From NCBI RefSeq assembly GCF_023516555.1, contig NZ_JAMGBD010000001.1, positions 558,001-622,000 of the forward strand: 64,000 nucleotides of DNA, given 5' to 3'. The DNA is from Sphingomonas alba. GTDB lineage: Bacteria > Pseudomonadota > Alphaproteobacteria > Sphingomonadales > Sphingomonadaceae. This document shows positions 37,506-43,769 of the stretch, one piece after another. Made by a program: the position numbers and the translations under genes. Below the pieces are notes generated by a model. That model saw only the letters and a list, made by a program, of their open reading frames with translations. It was not told the origin of the DNA and did not search any database. Each line of letters starts with the position of its first letter. Position 1 is the first letter of the stretch.

Positions 37506-37534
37506 AATGTCCGCTTTCCACTCATTCCGGACTC
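37506..37534. repeat. GTCCGCTTTC repeat, right copy
   Basis: AATGTCCGCTTTCCACTCAT followed by TCCGGACTC. Same orientation as the copy at 37183-37214, sharing GTCCGCTTTC-x-AC-x-CATT-x-CGG. It lies just after the stop of the small acyl-carrier-like gene. Confidence 0.6.
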
Positions 37535-37538
37535 TGGC

Positions 37539-38186
37539 TCAAACGATCTTCCGCCCAGCCCAGATCACCCGGCCGATGCAGTGGATGTCGCCTAAGTCGC
37601 AGTCGGGCCAATCGGGGTAAGCAGGGTTGTCCGATTGGACGGTGACTCGTCGCCCGAGCGGATGGATCGCGAGCCGCTTAACCAGCAAGCTGTCGTCGAC
37701 CCTCAGCACGTAGATGCCGTCGCGCAGGCTCCCTTCGCAGCCCGCGCGGTCAATGAGGATGTCGTCGCCGTCGTTCAGCGTCGGCGCCATGGAATCGCCC
37801 TCGACGCGGATGATCGACAAATCGCCCTGCTTCGATCCCGTCAGCGCCTTCAGCCATCGTTCGTCGAAGGCGAAATAGGGATGTTCGCGCTCCAGTCCGG
37901 GCACTGCTCCCGGTCCCGCCGATGCGCGCACCAGCACGCGTTTCACCGGCACCAGTCCGGGCGGCGGCAGATCGCCTTCGGCGGGCCCGCCAAAGGTCGA
38001 TTCCGCGACGCCGAAATAGCGCGCCAGCTTGCGCCGTTCGTCCTCGCCCAGGCGCTTGGGCGTCCCCCGCCGGATGAACTGCTGGATATAGGCTGGATTC
38101 CTGCCAAGAAATCGCGACAGCCCGGCAAAGTCCTCCCCACGCTCCGCACAGAGGCGTTCAAGCGCCTTTCTTGGCTCATTCGGCAT
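37539..38186 (-). CDS. S24-family LexA-like repressor/peptidase
   Basis: 215 residues. The N-terminal third resembles a lambda-repressor-type helix-turn-helix (LSRFLGRNPAYIQQFIRRG). The C-terminal half is a LexA/UmuD-type S24 domain with the catalytic serine in VEGDSMAPTL (about residue 133) and lysine in LLVKRLAIHP. Such proteins repress promoters and lose repression on self-cleavage. An A-G pair in RASAGPGA is a possible cleavage site. It is divergent from a small regulator-like gene that the transposon interrupted, and the intergenic region holds candidate operator repeats. Confidence 0.88.
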   Translation of the reverse strand: MPNEPRKALERLCAERGEDFAGLSRFLGRNPAYIQQFIRRGTPKRLGEDERRKLARYFGVAESTFGGPAEGDLPPPGLVPVKRVLVRASAGPGAVPGLEREHPYFAFDERWLKALTGSKQGDLSIIRVEGDSMAPTLNDGDDILIDRAGCEGSLRDGIYVLRVDDSLLVKRLAIHPLGRRVTVQSDNPAYPDWPDCDLGDIHCIGRVIWAGRKIV

Positions 38187-38192
38187 TTGCCG

Positions 38193-38220
38193 TGTCTAAT
38201 CCTAGGATATTGCCTAGACA
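38193..38220. promoter_or_regulatory. Candidate operator of the S24 repressor
   Basis: In the 94 bp between the S24 gene and the interrupted regulator gene lie TGTCTA (38193-38198) and its inverse TAGACA (38215-38220), a perfect palindrome ATCCTAGGAT (38199-38208), and two CCTAG copies 12 bp apart. This symmetrical, AT-rich arrangement fits a dimer-bound operator for a divergent promoter pair. Binding is inferred. Confidence 0.5.
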
Positions 38221-38284
38221 AGTAGGAAACGCATTGGAAGAAACCCTGAGGCCGAGTCGCTTCCAGTCTTGGGGATTCCCGTGC

Positions 38285-38292
38285 ATTTATTG
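38285..38292. repeat. Target-site duplication, left copy (ATTTATTG)
   Basis: Eight bases identical to 41052-41059, directly outside the left inverted repeat of the IS1595-like element. Eight base pairs is the duplication size expected for the IS1595 family. Confidence 0.95.
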
Positions 38293-38318
38293 GGCGTTAT
38301 TATACTTGACATACCCAG
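38293..38318. repeat. Left terminal inverted repeat of IS1595-like element
   Basis: 26 bp beginning GGCGTTATTATACTTGAC and ending TACCCAG. It matches the reverse complement of 41026-41051 at 22 of 26 positions, including an uninterrupted TATTATACTTG and TACCCAG. The outermost base differs (G versus C). Confidence 0.93.
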
Positions 38319-38355
38319 TGCGATAGGATAGCTTCCTATTCATTGGAGATTTGAA

Positions 38356-39279
38356 ATGGTTAGTCAGCTTTCCGCCCCGCACTTCCACGATGAGGATGCA
38401 GCCTTCGCTTACGTCGAAGCGCGCGTCTGGTCGGAAGGGCCTGTCTGCCCGCATTGTGGTGGCGTCGAGCGCATCTCCAAGATGCAGGGCAAGTCCACCC
38501 GCAAGGGCCTCTACAAGTGCTACCAGTGCCGCAAGCCGTTCACCGTTCGCATGGGAACCATCTTTGAGAGTTCGCATGTGCCGCTGCACATCTGGCTCCA
38601 GGCCATGTTTCTTGTCGCCGGCAGCAAGAAGGGCATTTCCAGCAACCAGCTGCACCGTATCTTGGGCGTGACCCTGAAAACCGCTTGGTTCATGTCGCAC
38701 CGTATCCGCGAGGCCATGCGTTCGGGCGGTCTCGCTCCGATGGGCGGCGACGGCGGGATTGTTGAGATTGATGAGACCTACATCGGTCGCAAGAAGGGCA
38801 AGGAAGTCGCTCGCGGCACTCACCACAAGATGCCTGTTCTGGCGCTCGTGAACCGCGAGACCGGCGAAAGCCGCGCCTTCGTCGTGGACAAGGCCGATAG
38901 CGCCAACATCCTGCCGATCGTCTGGGAGAATGTGGCCAGCGAGACCTTCATCATGACCGACGAAAGCAGCATCTATCGCGCCAAGATCGCCAAGGATTTC
39001 CTTGGGCACGATGTGGTGAACCACAAGCGCGGCGAATACGCTTACGGCAACGTCCACACCAACACCGTCGAGGGCTATTTCAGCATCTTCAAGCGCGGCA
39101 TGCGTGGCGTTTATCAGTGGTGCGCCGAGAAGCACCTGCACCGCTACGTTGCAGAGTTCGATTTCCGCTACACCAACCGCGAGGCCAACGGCTGTAACGA
39201 TGCGGATCGCGCCGACCGCCTGCTTTCTGGTATCGTCGGCAAGCGCCTTACCTACCAAACAACTTGTGCGAGGGCCTGA
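38356..39279 (+). CDS. IS1595-family transposase (ISXO2-like domain)
   Basis: 307 residues. An N-terminal zinc ribbon (CPHC...CYQC, about residues 32-57) is followed by an ISXO2-like DDE catalytic domain: the first aspartate in VEIDETYIGRKKG, the second in IMTDESSIY, and the glutamate in NTVEGYFSIFKRGMRG. It cuts and joins the element ends at 38293 and 41051. GGAG lies seven bases before the ATG. The frame is complete, so the enzyme may be active. Its stop overlaps the next small gene as TGATG. Confidence 0.95.
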   Translation: MVSQLSAPHFHDEDAAFAYVEARVWSEGPVCPHCGGVERISKMQGKSTRKGLYKCYQCRKPFTVRMGTIFESSHVPLHIWLQAMFLVAGSKKGISSNQLHRILGVTLKTAWFMSHRIREAMRSGGLAPMGGDGGIVEIDETYIGRKKGKEVARGTHHKMPVLALVNRETGESRAFVVDKADSANILPIVWENVASETFIMTDESSIYRAKIAKDFLGHDVVNHKRGEYAYGNVHTNTVEGYFSIFKRGMRGVYQWCAEKHLHRYVAEFDFRYTNREANGCNDADRADRLLSGIVGKRLTYQTTCARA

Positions 39280-39437
39280 TGCCTCCAAAGAAGCACCCAG
39301 AGACACCGGAGCAGCAGTCGAAGCGGTTCAAAGAAGAGGCCGAAAAGCTAGTCAGAGATGGCGAACTCGACCCCGCAAAGGGCGACGAGGCGCTTGATAA
39401 GCTGGTCCGAAAAGCGGGAGCAAAACCCGTTTCTTGA
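39279..39437 (+). CDS. 52-residue charged protein coupled to the transposase
   Basis: MPPKKHPETPEQQSKRFKEE at the start, then a second helix around GELDPAKGDEALDKLV. It is mainly lysine and glutamate, without cysteines or hydrophobic segments, and likely helical. Its ATG overlaps the transposase stop (TGATG), so it is translated by coupling and probably works with the transposase, for example as a DNA-binding or regulatory partner (inference). Similar tiny genes after IS1595-like transposases come to mind, but I cannot verify that here. Confidence 0.75.
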   Translation: MPPKKHPETPEQQSKRFKEEAEKLVRDGELDPAKGDEALDKLVRKAGAKPVS

Positions 39438-39460
39438 TTGTTAAGGGTCTGAGAGATATC

Positions 39461-39685
39461 ATGAACGACGTGAAGAACCTCCTGTCTCACACCAGCTTTC
39501 TCACGCATCTGCCGTGGAAGTGGGTCCAGGCTCGCGAGATTTCTGAGGCCACAGTGTCTTGGGAAACTGGCTTGGAAGACTCATGCGAAGCTGTGCGCGT
39601 TGAGGACTTGGACCCAGAGTGGATCAACGCTCTGGCCTCCGCCGACTACAGCCACCTTCCAGAGCTGAAAAAACAACCGGCCTAA
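39461..39685 (+). CDS. 74-residue passenger protein, candidate antitoxin
   Basis: MNDVKNLLSHTSFLTHLPWK at the start, then an acidic C-terminal half (EDSCEAVRVEDLDPEWINAL). No known antitoxin fold is recognised, nor a clear DNA-binding motif. Its stop (TAA 39683-39685) is immediately followed by the GTG of the PemK-like gene, the order antitoxin then toxin that is common in type II modules. That placement is the only reason to suspect an antitoxin. ATG 39461 has GAGAG upstream; a TTG further upstream would lengthen it. Confidence 0.65.
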   Translation: MNDVKNLLSHTSFLTHLPWKWVQAREISEATVSWETGLEDSCEAVRVEDLDPEWINALASADYSHLPELKKQPA

Positions 39686-40135
39686 GTGTCACGACCTGAT
39701 CCGCAATACGGACAGGTCGTCCGCTTCGAATACCTTTGGGCGTCCGAAGCGGCCGAAGGCTATGCCGAGGGCGAGAAGCGTCGCCCCTGCGCAATCATTG
39801 TCACCATAGCGGCTAAGGACGACAAACCGCTGCGAACGATGCTTTGCGCCATCACCCACAGTCAGCCGCGACCGCCTCAGGAGGGCGTGGAGTTGTCTGC
39901 TGATGCCAAAAAGGCCGCAGGACTCGACGATGAGCCGTCGTGGGTGCTCACAAGCGAAGTGAATACCGTGAATTGGGACTCAAGAAGGTTCTCTCGAACG
40001 CCTTCTGGAGACTGGGCCTACGGAGTGTTGCCCGCCGAAGTTATGCGGGAAATTCGAGACAAGATCATGGCCCGAAACAAGGCCGGCAAAATGGATATTG
40101 TTGATCGCGAAAACATCGACAGGCGGGCCAGATAA
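39686..40135 (+). CDS. PemK/MazF-like toxin-type protein
   Basis: 149 residues. The start PDPQYGQVVRFEYLW, then GEKRRPCAIIV, LCAITHSQP and a C-terminal DWAYGVLPAEVMREIRDKI follow the layout of a PemK/MazF-like branch: a G-x-V-V-x-x-x-Y-L-W strand, an RPC motif, then an (I/P)TH strand. MazF-type toxins are ribosome-independent mRNA interferases. Activity here is inferred. The GTG directly abuts the previous stop, so the two genes are coupled. It is cargo of the IS1595-like element. Confidence 0.75.
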   Translation: MSRPDPQYGQVVRFEYLWASEAAEGYAEGEKRRPCAIIVTIAAKDDKPLRTMLCAITHSQPRPPQEGVELSADAKKAAGLDDEPSWVLTSEVNTVNWDSRRFSRTPSGDWAYGVLPAEVMREIRDKIMARNKAGKMDIVDRENIDRRAR

Positions 40136-40160
40136 GCCGCTCAGGCGCGTTCCTTGTCGG

Positions 40161-41006
40161 TTATGCTGCCGTCAATTCCTCCGCCAAGTGCCGCATCAGC
40201 GCGCGGGTGTTGTCGTAGATCAGCACCGCCTGCTCTTCCCCGTAGTTCTCTCGGTTGTGCATGGCGTGGTTCCGCCACGCGTTCTTGATGTGCCTGAAGT
40301 GCGCGGCGGCTTCCGCCTCGAATTGAGCGGCCTCGGCGCCGACAGCCCTCTTTGAGCGCGCCTTAAGCTCGTCTTCGATGCCCTTAAGTAGCTCGTGCCA
40401 GTTTTCCTTGCTGGTATCAGCTCCGACGCGCTCGGCCAGTGCCACCAGCGGAGTTTCAAGCGCCCGCATGCAGTGCATGACGCACGCAGTCCATCGCTCC
40501 AGGCCTCGGCATTTGCTGGCCTCTGAAGCATCGAACTGGGCGTCTGGAAAGGCATCATCGACCGCTTCCCCAAAGCCGACCCCGTCGCCCTCCAGAAACC
40601 GCACAGAACCGGTCGATAGAACGAAAATCGGGATGTCCTTGATGACGTTTATGAAGGTCGAATGAAGTGCGGAAAGGTGATGTTTGAAGTGGGATACGCC
40701 GTTCGCATCCAGCACCGGATTAGCATCTAGGCTTTCAACGATATCGAGCACCTCTTGCGCGGCGCTTCCTATGCCGGGGATCTCATACTCTTCGCCTGCG
40801 GCAATCATGTTCGCACAGCCCTTCCGGAGCGCCTCAATCTCCTGTTGCGCCGCAGTTACTGAACCGCCACCCGCTTCGATCAGCCTTTGCAGGCCTTCCG
40901 CATAACGCCGCTCGGTTTGCGCGACATAGGTGAGCGCGCCGAGAACCTCGCGGCTTCGAAAGCGATTGAGCATATCCCACAGACTCCTGAGCCGAGCGCT
41001 ATTCAT
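40161..41006 (-). CDS. Passenger protein with HEPN-like RNHAMH motif
   Basis: 281 residues, mostly alpha-helical with no signal or membrane segment. A long N-terminal helical part (LTYVAQTERRYAEGLQRLIE) is followed by a middle domain with CVMHCMRALETPLVALAERVG and a C-terminal HFRHIKNAWRNHAMHNREN helix. R-N-H-A-M-H matches the RX4-6H signature of HEPN ribonucleases. I do not recognise a named family. It is transcribed toward the PemK-like gene from just inside the right end of the element. It could be a defence, toxin or transposition accessory protein. Confidence 0.7.
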   Translation of the reverse strand: MNSARLRSLWDMLNRFRSREVLGALTYVAQTERRYAEGLQRLIEAGGGSVTAAQQEIEALRKGCANMIAAGEEYEIPGIGSAAQEVLDIVESLDANPVLDANGVSHFKHHLSALHSTFINVIKDIPIFVLSTGSVRFLEGDGVGFGEAVDDAFPDAQFDASEASKCRGLERWTACVMHCMRALETPLVALAERVGADTSKENWHELLKGIEDELKARSKRAVGAEAAQFEAEAAAHFRHIKNAWRNHAMHNRENYGEEQAVLIYDNTRALMRHLAEELTAA

Positions 41007-41025
41007 CTAACACGCTCCACTCTCT

Positions 41026-41051
41026 CTGGGTATCGCAAGTATAATATCGCG
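41026..41051. repeat. Right terminal inverted repeat of IS1595-like element
   Basis: Reads CTGGGTATCGCAAGTATAAT then ATCGCG on the plus strand. Its reverse complement matches the left end at 22 of 26 positions. It lies about 20 bp upstream of the start codon of the RNHAMH gene, so it may also contain part of that gene's promoter. Confidence 0.93.
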
Positions 41052-41059
41052 ATTTATTG
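41052..41059. repeat. Target-site duplication, right copy (ATTTATTG)
   Basis: Identical to 38285-38292. Removing the element plus one copy restores the reading frame of the interrupted gene. Confidence 0.95.
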
Positions 41060-41217
41060 AGAGAAGTTGAGCAATTCCTGCGCCTTATGAACATTCCACC
41101 GGCTCGTTTCGGCCGTGATGCCATGGGCGACCCGCGCTTCGTTTTCGACCTCCGCAATGGCCGTGAACCGCGGCCTCGAACCGTGGCCCGAATCCGCCGA
41201 TTCCTGGAGGCTGCCCA

Positions 41218-41550
41218 ATGATGAAGCTGGCCATGTCGCCCGCTGCGGCCGGGCTGCTTCGCGCCCTGCTTTCGCGCGCCGGAATCGACCGAAATAGGAT
41301 TCTGCTTAGCGAATTCCGCTCGACCGATTGGCGGTCGCTCACCTTCAGCGGTGAACGGCACCGGATTGACCTCAGGATTTCCGGGCCCGGCGCCGCGGCC
41401 ATCGCCGAGGCCCTGACCCGCGATCTCCCAGATGCCGAGTTCGTGATTCCAGGACATGTCGTCGCGGACATCGCCGTCGAAGGTGCATTGGTCGAGCATG
41501 CGGACGGCGCCGTCAGCGTCCGGATCGAAGCACTGACCGTCGAAGAGTGA
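41218..41550 (+). CDS. Small protein of unknown function downstream of interrupted regulator
   Basis: 110 residues with alternating helix and strand character: LLRALLSRAGIDRNRILLSE, then DWRSLTFSGERHRIDLRIS and a C-terminal VRIEALTVEE. No signal or membrane segment and no recognised family. Its ATG overlaps the stop of the interrupted regulator-like gene (ATGA), so the two were probably translated together before the insertion; its expression may now be reduced. It converges end to end with the next gene. Confidence 0.8.
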   Translation: MMKLAMSPAAAGLLRALLSRAGIDRNRILLSEFRSTDWRSLTFSGERHRIDLRISGPGAAAIAEALTRDLPDAEFVIPGHVVADIAVEGALVEHADGAVSVRIEALTVEE

Positions 41551-42114
41551 TTAGCGAAGCGAGCGCTTCAATTCGTTGAGCGCAGCATAAAGCGCCTGCG
41601 ACGCGTCAGGTGCGGGCATTGGTGAAGGATGTCGGGGCGCATCCGCCAAATGCCGGTCGATCCGTTCCTTGAGCTGGCCCGGCGTCGGCATCGGCTGATG
41701 GGCGAACAATTGAACCACGCGCGATTCCGGTTCCGCCCTCTGCAGGGCATCGACGAGCAGCAAAGCGCTGTCCCCTTCGGCAAGATCCACAAGGAGCAGT
41801 TCTTCTTCCTCCAGCCGGTACTCCAGGAGCAGCGGCTCCTCATAGACCGTGTCGAGCAAAAGCGGCTCTTGCCAATCCTCGCCTTCGACGTCCGCCAACG
41901 CGAACCCACTGATCGGCAGGTTCCGCGCACCCGGCTTCACCAACCGCATCGCCAGGGCGCCAAGCACAAAGCCGGCAAAGCCCGCGGCTGTCATCGCCAT
42001 CGGCGGCGCCAAGGCGAAGGACGGCGCGATCTTCAGCGCCGCATAGCCGGTCGCCGCGGCAAGCGCGCCCGCGCCGCAAAGCTCCGCCAGCCAGTCGAAC
42101 CGGGCCTTCTGCAT
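41551..42114 (-). CDS. Membrane protein of unknown function with acidic cytosolic domain
   Basis: 187 residues. Two hydrophobic helices (about residues 13-30 and 38-58) form an N-terminal hairpin. A strongly acidic, leucine-rich region (EEPLLLEYRLEEEELLLVDL) and a proline-rich linker follow, ending in a short helix ALYAALNELKRSLR. No family is recognised. Its stop abuts the previous gene's stop (convergent, no gap). Confidence 0.8.
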   Translation of the reverse strand: MQKARFDWLAELCGAGALAAATGYAALKIAPSFALAPPMAMTAAGFAGFVLGALAMRLVKPGARNLPISGFALADVEGEDWQEPLLLDTVYEEPLLLEYRLEEEELLLVDLAEGDSALLLVDALQRAEPESRVVQLFAHQPMPTPGQLKERIDRHLADAPRHPSPMPAPDASQALYAALNELKRSLR

Positions 42115-42149
42115 GCCCGCCTGTTAGTCCGAAAAGATTGCGATCGGGT

Positions 42150-42689
42150 TTAGACGGCCTCGACCGCCGCGATCAGCGCCTCGGTGAAAGCCTCGACATC
42201 TTCGGGCGCCTGCGCGGTGATAAAATTGCCATCAACGACCACCCGATCCTCGGACAATTCGGCCCCCGCATTGCGCAAGTCTGTGCGGATCGATTTCCAG
42301 CTGGTCGCCTTGCGCCCACGTAGCACATCCGCTTCGACCAGCAGCCACGGTCCGTGGCAGATGGCCGCCACCGGCTTCCTGGCATTGGCGAAGGCCCGCA
42401 CCAGCTCGACCGCGAACCGGTTAGTCCGCAGGGCATCGGGATTGATGACGCCGCCCGGCAAGACCAGGGCATCGAAGTCCTGCACCTTCGCATCCGCGAT
42501 GGTGAGATCGGGCCGGATCGTCTTTCCGGGATCGTCGAGCACCGTCGCCTGGATCGGCGTCAGGCTTGGTGAGGCCAGCATCACCTCCGCGCCCCGCGCC
42601 CGCAGGATCGCGCGCGGGCCGAACAGTTCGCTCTGTTCGAAACCATCGGTGGCCATGATCAGGATGCGGGCTTTGTCGATGCTGGGCAT
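42150..42689 (-). CDS. DJ-1/PfpI-family protein (type 1 glutamine amidotransferase-like)
   Basis: 179 residues. The DJ-1/PfpI core shows ILIMATDGFEQSEL with the active-site glutamate, LVLPGGVINPD, and the nucleophile-elbow cysteine in ICHGPWLL (about residue 111) followed by the TSWKSIRTDL segment of the YhbO/PfpI group. Members act as glyoxalase-like or deglycase stress enzymes, or as proteases in archaea; the precise activity is uncertain. Length is typical. It is divergent from the topoisomerase IB gene. Confidence 0.92.
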   Translation of the reverse strand: MPSIDKARILIMATDGFEQSELFGPRAILRARGAEVMLASPSLTPIQATVLDDPGKTIRPDLTIADAKVQDFDALVLPGGVINPDALRTNRFAVELVRAFANARKPVAAICHGPWLLVEADVLRGRKATSWKSIRTDLRNAGAELSEDRVVVDGNFITAQAPEDVEAFTEALIAAVEAV

Positions 42690-42733
42690 GGCGGATCACT
42701 GCGCCACCGGAACAAGCGCGCGCAAGGGGCTTT

Positions 42734-43744
42734 GTGCGAGCAATGTTGCGTTACACCGACCTCGACACCCCTGGCATCACCCGCAAGCGCATCGGCCGCG
42801 CCTGGGGCTATTTCGACGCCAAGGGCAAGCGCATCACCGACCGCGACGAGATCGACCGCCTCAATGCCATCGGACTCCCGCCGGCCTATGGCGACGCCTG
42901 GTTCTGCCCCGATCCGGACGGGCACATCCAGGCGACCGGCGTGGATGCCCGCGGCCGCAAGCAATATCGCTACCACAAGGATTACCGCGCCCGCCGCGAG
43001 GCCGGCAAATATGAAGGCTGCCAGGAATTCGGAAAGGCCCTGCCGAAGATCAGGCGGCGCGTCGACAAGGATCTGAAGCGCAAGAAGCTCGACAAGGACC
43101 GCGTGGCCGCCGCCGTCGTCCGCCTGCTCGACGAAGAAAAGGTCCGCGTCGGCAACCGGCAATATGCGCGCGAGAACAAGAGCTTCGGCGCGACGACTCT
43201 CCTGTCGCGGCATGTGAAACGCAAGCATGGGCGGCTGATGATGCGCTTCACCGGTAAGCACGGCATCGTTCACGAAATCGGCCTGACCGACGCCCGGCTG
43301 GCCCGCGTCGTCAAGCGCGCCCAGGAACTGCCCGGCCAGGCCCTTTTCCAGTACATCAACGGCGACGGCGTGCCGCAGGCCGTCAACAGCGCCGACGTCA
43401 ACGACTATATCCGCGAGGCGTCCGGGGCGGACTTCACCGCCAAGCATTTCCGGACGTGGGGCGCGAGCGTCATCGCCTTCGAACAGCTGCTGAAGAAGGA
43501 CGAGGACAAGCGCATCAGCGTCGCGACTTTGGTCGAACCGGTCGCAGAAGCGCTCGGCAACACGCCGGCCATGGCCCGCAAATCCTATGTCCACCCGTCG
43601 CTAATCGAAGCGACCAAAGACAATCCGCGCGATCCATTGGGCGGCATGAAACGCCCCCGCGCCCGCAATTGGCTATCGAGCGCCGAGGTCGGCTTCCTCC
43701 AATTCCTCAAGCAGCAGAAGCGCCGCCGCAAGCGCTCGGCTTGA
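42734..43744 (+). CDS. DNA topoisomerase IB
   Basis: 336 residues, a poxvirus-like bacterial type IB topoisomerase that nicks one strand through a 3'-phosphotyrosine. The N-terminal domain (RRIGRAWGYFD-like, PPAYGDAWFCPDPDGHIQATG) is followed by a catalytic domain with YRYHKDYR, KHGRLMMRFTGKHG, KHFRTWGAS and the nucleophile tyrosine in ARKSYVHP (about residue 287). AAGGGG precedes the GTG start; ATG 42743 is the alternative. It may be co-transcribed with mscS, 25 bp downstream. Confidence 0.94.
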   Translation: MRAMLRYTDLDTPGITRKRIGRAWGYFDAKGKRITDRDEIDRLNAIGLPPAYGDAWFCPDPDGHIQATGVDARGRKQYRYHKDYRARREAGKYEGCQEFGKALPKIRRRVDKDLKRKKLDKDRVAAAVVRLLDEEKVRVGNRQYARENKSFGATTLLSRHVKRKHGRLMMRFTGKHGIVHEIGLTDARLARVVKRAQELPGQALFQYINGDGVPQAVNSADVNDYIREASGADFTAKHFRTWGASVIAFEQLLKKDEDKRISVATLVEPVAEALGNTPAMARKSYVHPSLIEATKDNPRDPLGGMKRPRARNWLSSAEVGFLQFLKQQKRRRKRSA

Positions 43745-43769
43745 TTGCGGCGAGGCTTGCCGCCATTCC

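Larger units (their letters stand above)
38293..41051 (+). mobile_element. IS1595-like element with four passenger genes
   Basis: 2,759 bp bounded by 26 bp imperfect inverted repeats (22 of 26 matching) and flanked by the perfect 8 bp duplication ATTTATTG. Inside are a transposase of the ISXO2-like DDE type, a coupled 52-residue gene, a 74-residue gene abutting a PemK/MazF-like gene, and on the opposite strand a 281-residue gene with an RNHAMH motif. A plain IS1595 element is roughly 1 kb, so about 1.7 kb here is cargo. The intact duplication and ends suggest recent insertion. It split a small regulator-like gene next to an S24 repressor. Confidence 0.93.
38281..41221 (+). pseudogene. Small regulator-like gene interrupted by the IS1595-like element
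   Basis: Before insertion the frame ran GTG-CAT-TTA-TTG (38281-38292) straight into AGA-GAA-GTT-GAG (from 41060) and ended at TGA 41219-41221: 58 codons including stop, 57 residues. GGGGA lies five bases before the GTG. The product would contain LLREVEQFLR, RFGRDAMGDPRFVFDLRNGR and RTVARIRRFL, which resembles small DNA-binding proteins I recall near S24 genes in sphingomonads. The 3' part (41052-41221) remains open but has lost its start; ATG 41087 could still give a 44-residue fragment. The downstream gene starts inside its stop (ATGA). Confidence 0.8.

Noticed and set aside
38293-41051. Prophage or genomic island
   Set aside because: No integrase, structural or tRNA-adjacent features; a single IS1595-like element explains the borders exactly.
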